DNA from: Chthoniobacterales bacterium
GTDB taxonomy: Bacteria > Verrucomicrobiota > Verrucomicrobiia > Chthoniobacterales > UBA10450
NCBI GenBank assembly: GCA_013812515.1
Contig: JACCTI010000244.1
Coordinates: 1 to 5,680, forward strand
Length of the DNA: 5,680 nucleotides
Direction of reading: 5' to 3'
Position numbers and translations under genes: made by a program. This document shows, piece after piece, positions 5,400 through 5,680 of the stretch (positions are counted from its first letter, which is position 1; each line of letters opens with the position of its first letter). The notes below the pieces were generated by a model. It was given only the letters and a program-made list of their open reading frames with translations, was not told the origin of the DNA and ran no database searches.

Positions 5400-5680
5400 A
5401 TTTCACATCGGACACGGCCAATCCGTTGTGCAGTAGCTCCCCGGCCACTCGACCCGCCAGTCCAACGCGAGATCGAGCAATCAATGGACTGATCGTTGTG
5501 AAGATCAACGGCGAAGGCGGTGGCGTTCCTGTCGCGCAATTATGCCAACCCCAAAAAGATGAAACAAAACAACGCAGTCGAAGAATTCTTGGCGGGCCGT
5601 CGTGTGGTCATCACCAAGTTTGTGGCGCATCGTCACAAAGAAGTTCAGAACAAAGCAAAGAAGGTCGTCGGCATCGTGAA
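5396..5680 (+). CDS. Unrecognised partial gene, runs off the window
   Basis: From the ATG at 5396 (MNFTSDTANPLCSSSPATRP) the frame stays open for 95 codons to the window end. The start is supported by AGGAGG and by an ATGA overlap with the preceding small frame. The first 40 or so residues are Ser/Pro/Thr-rich. The second half in this frame is a Ser/Arg/Gly/His/Cys mix typical of a shadow frame, while another frame looks much more protein-like from about 5517. Either the true gene switches frame (an indel around 5500-5520) or this open frame is accidental. I recognise no family. Confidence 0.33.
   Translation, partial: MNFTSDTANPLCSSSPATRPASPTRDRAINGLIVVKINGEGGGVPVAQLCQPQKDETKQRSRRILGGPSCGHHQVCGASSQRSSEQSKEGRRHRE
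5520..5680 (+). CDS. Alternative partial frame, basic hypothetical protein
   Basis: This frame reads AFLSRNYANPKKMKQNN, then AVEEFLAGRRVVITKFVAHR, then HKEVQNKAKKVVGIV to the window edge, with balanced, strongly basic, protein-like composition and mostly G/C third codon positions. It has no good start: GTG 5520 and ATG 5559 both lack a ribosome site. Upstream in the same frame are two TGA codons (5490-5492 and 5499-5501), before which the frame again looks plausible (PPVQREIEQSMD). It may be the real continuation of the gene started at 5396 after a frameshift, or a decaying gene. The basic character would suit a nucleic-acid-binding protein, but that is a guess. Confidence 0.38.
   Translation, partial: MAFLSRNYANPKKMKQNNAVEEFLAGRRVVITKFVAHRHKEVQNKAKKVVGIV

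Overview
The window looks like a GC-rich bacterial chromosome. I place it tentatively in the Verrucomicrobiota, in a soil Chthoniobacterales/Spartobacteria-type lineage. The grounds are a short intergenic repeat of the 'GGGGTTAACGCCCCC...GCTACAAC' kind present twice, a secreted subtilase carrying two copies of a C-terminal repeat typical of that phylum, and an unusual FmdB-like protein. This is inference from recognised patterns; no marker gene is present.

Layout, left to right. Positions 1-67 hold one copy of the dispersed repeat and a hairpin that could end the leftward operon. On the minus strand, 6-phosphogluconate dehydrogenase (gnd, 287-1765) is followed after 9 bases by a small FmdB-like protein (68-277). 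A 62-base gap separates gnd from a divergent plus-strand pair: moaE (1828-2247, molybdopterin synthase large subunit) and pgsA (2244-2819, phosphatidylglycerophosphate synthase), which share an ATGA overlap. The pgsA gene converges on a minus-strand secreted subtilisin-like protease (as sequenced 2964-5075). The gap between them carries the second copy of the dispersed repeat. All these products are housekeeping or generic secreted enzymes: oxidative pentose phosphate pathway, molybdenum cofactor and phospholipid synthesis.

Two places deserve attention. First, the protease has a one-base frameshift near 3054-3060. The displaced frame completes the second C-terminal repeat with LVEVYNVP and a stop at 3031-3033, whereas the sequenced frame runs on for 30 unrelated residues and stops inside the dispersed repeat. 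Second, at 5167-5192 there is a minus-strand fragment matching only the 3' end of a tRNA-Gly gene (T arm, acceptor 3' strand, discriminator U), with no 5' part. It reads like an attachment-site remnant left by a tRNA-integrated element. By the usual geometry the element lies to its right (5193 to the window end) and the chromosome to its left. A small unrecognised protein starts inside this fragment (5172-5399), and a further, poorly resolved coding region (5396 onward) runs out of the window. No integrase, CRISPR array, defence system or complete mobile element is visible.
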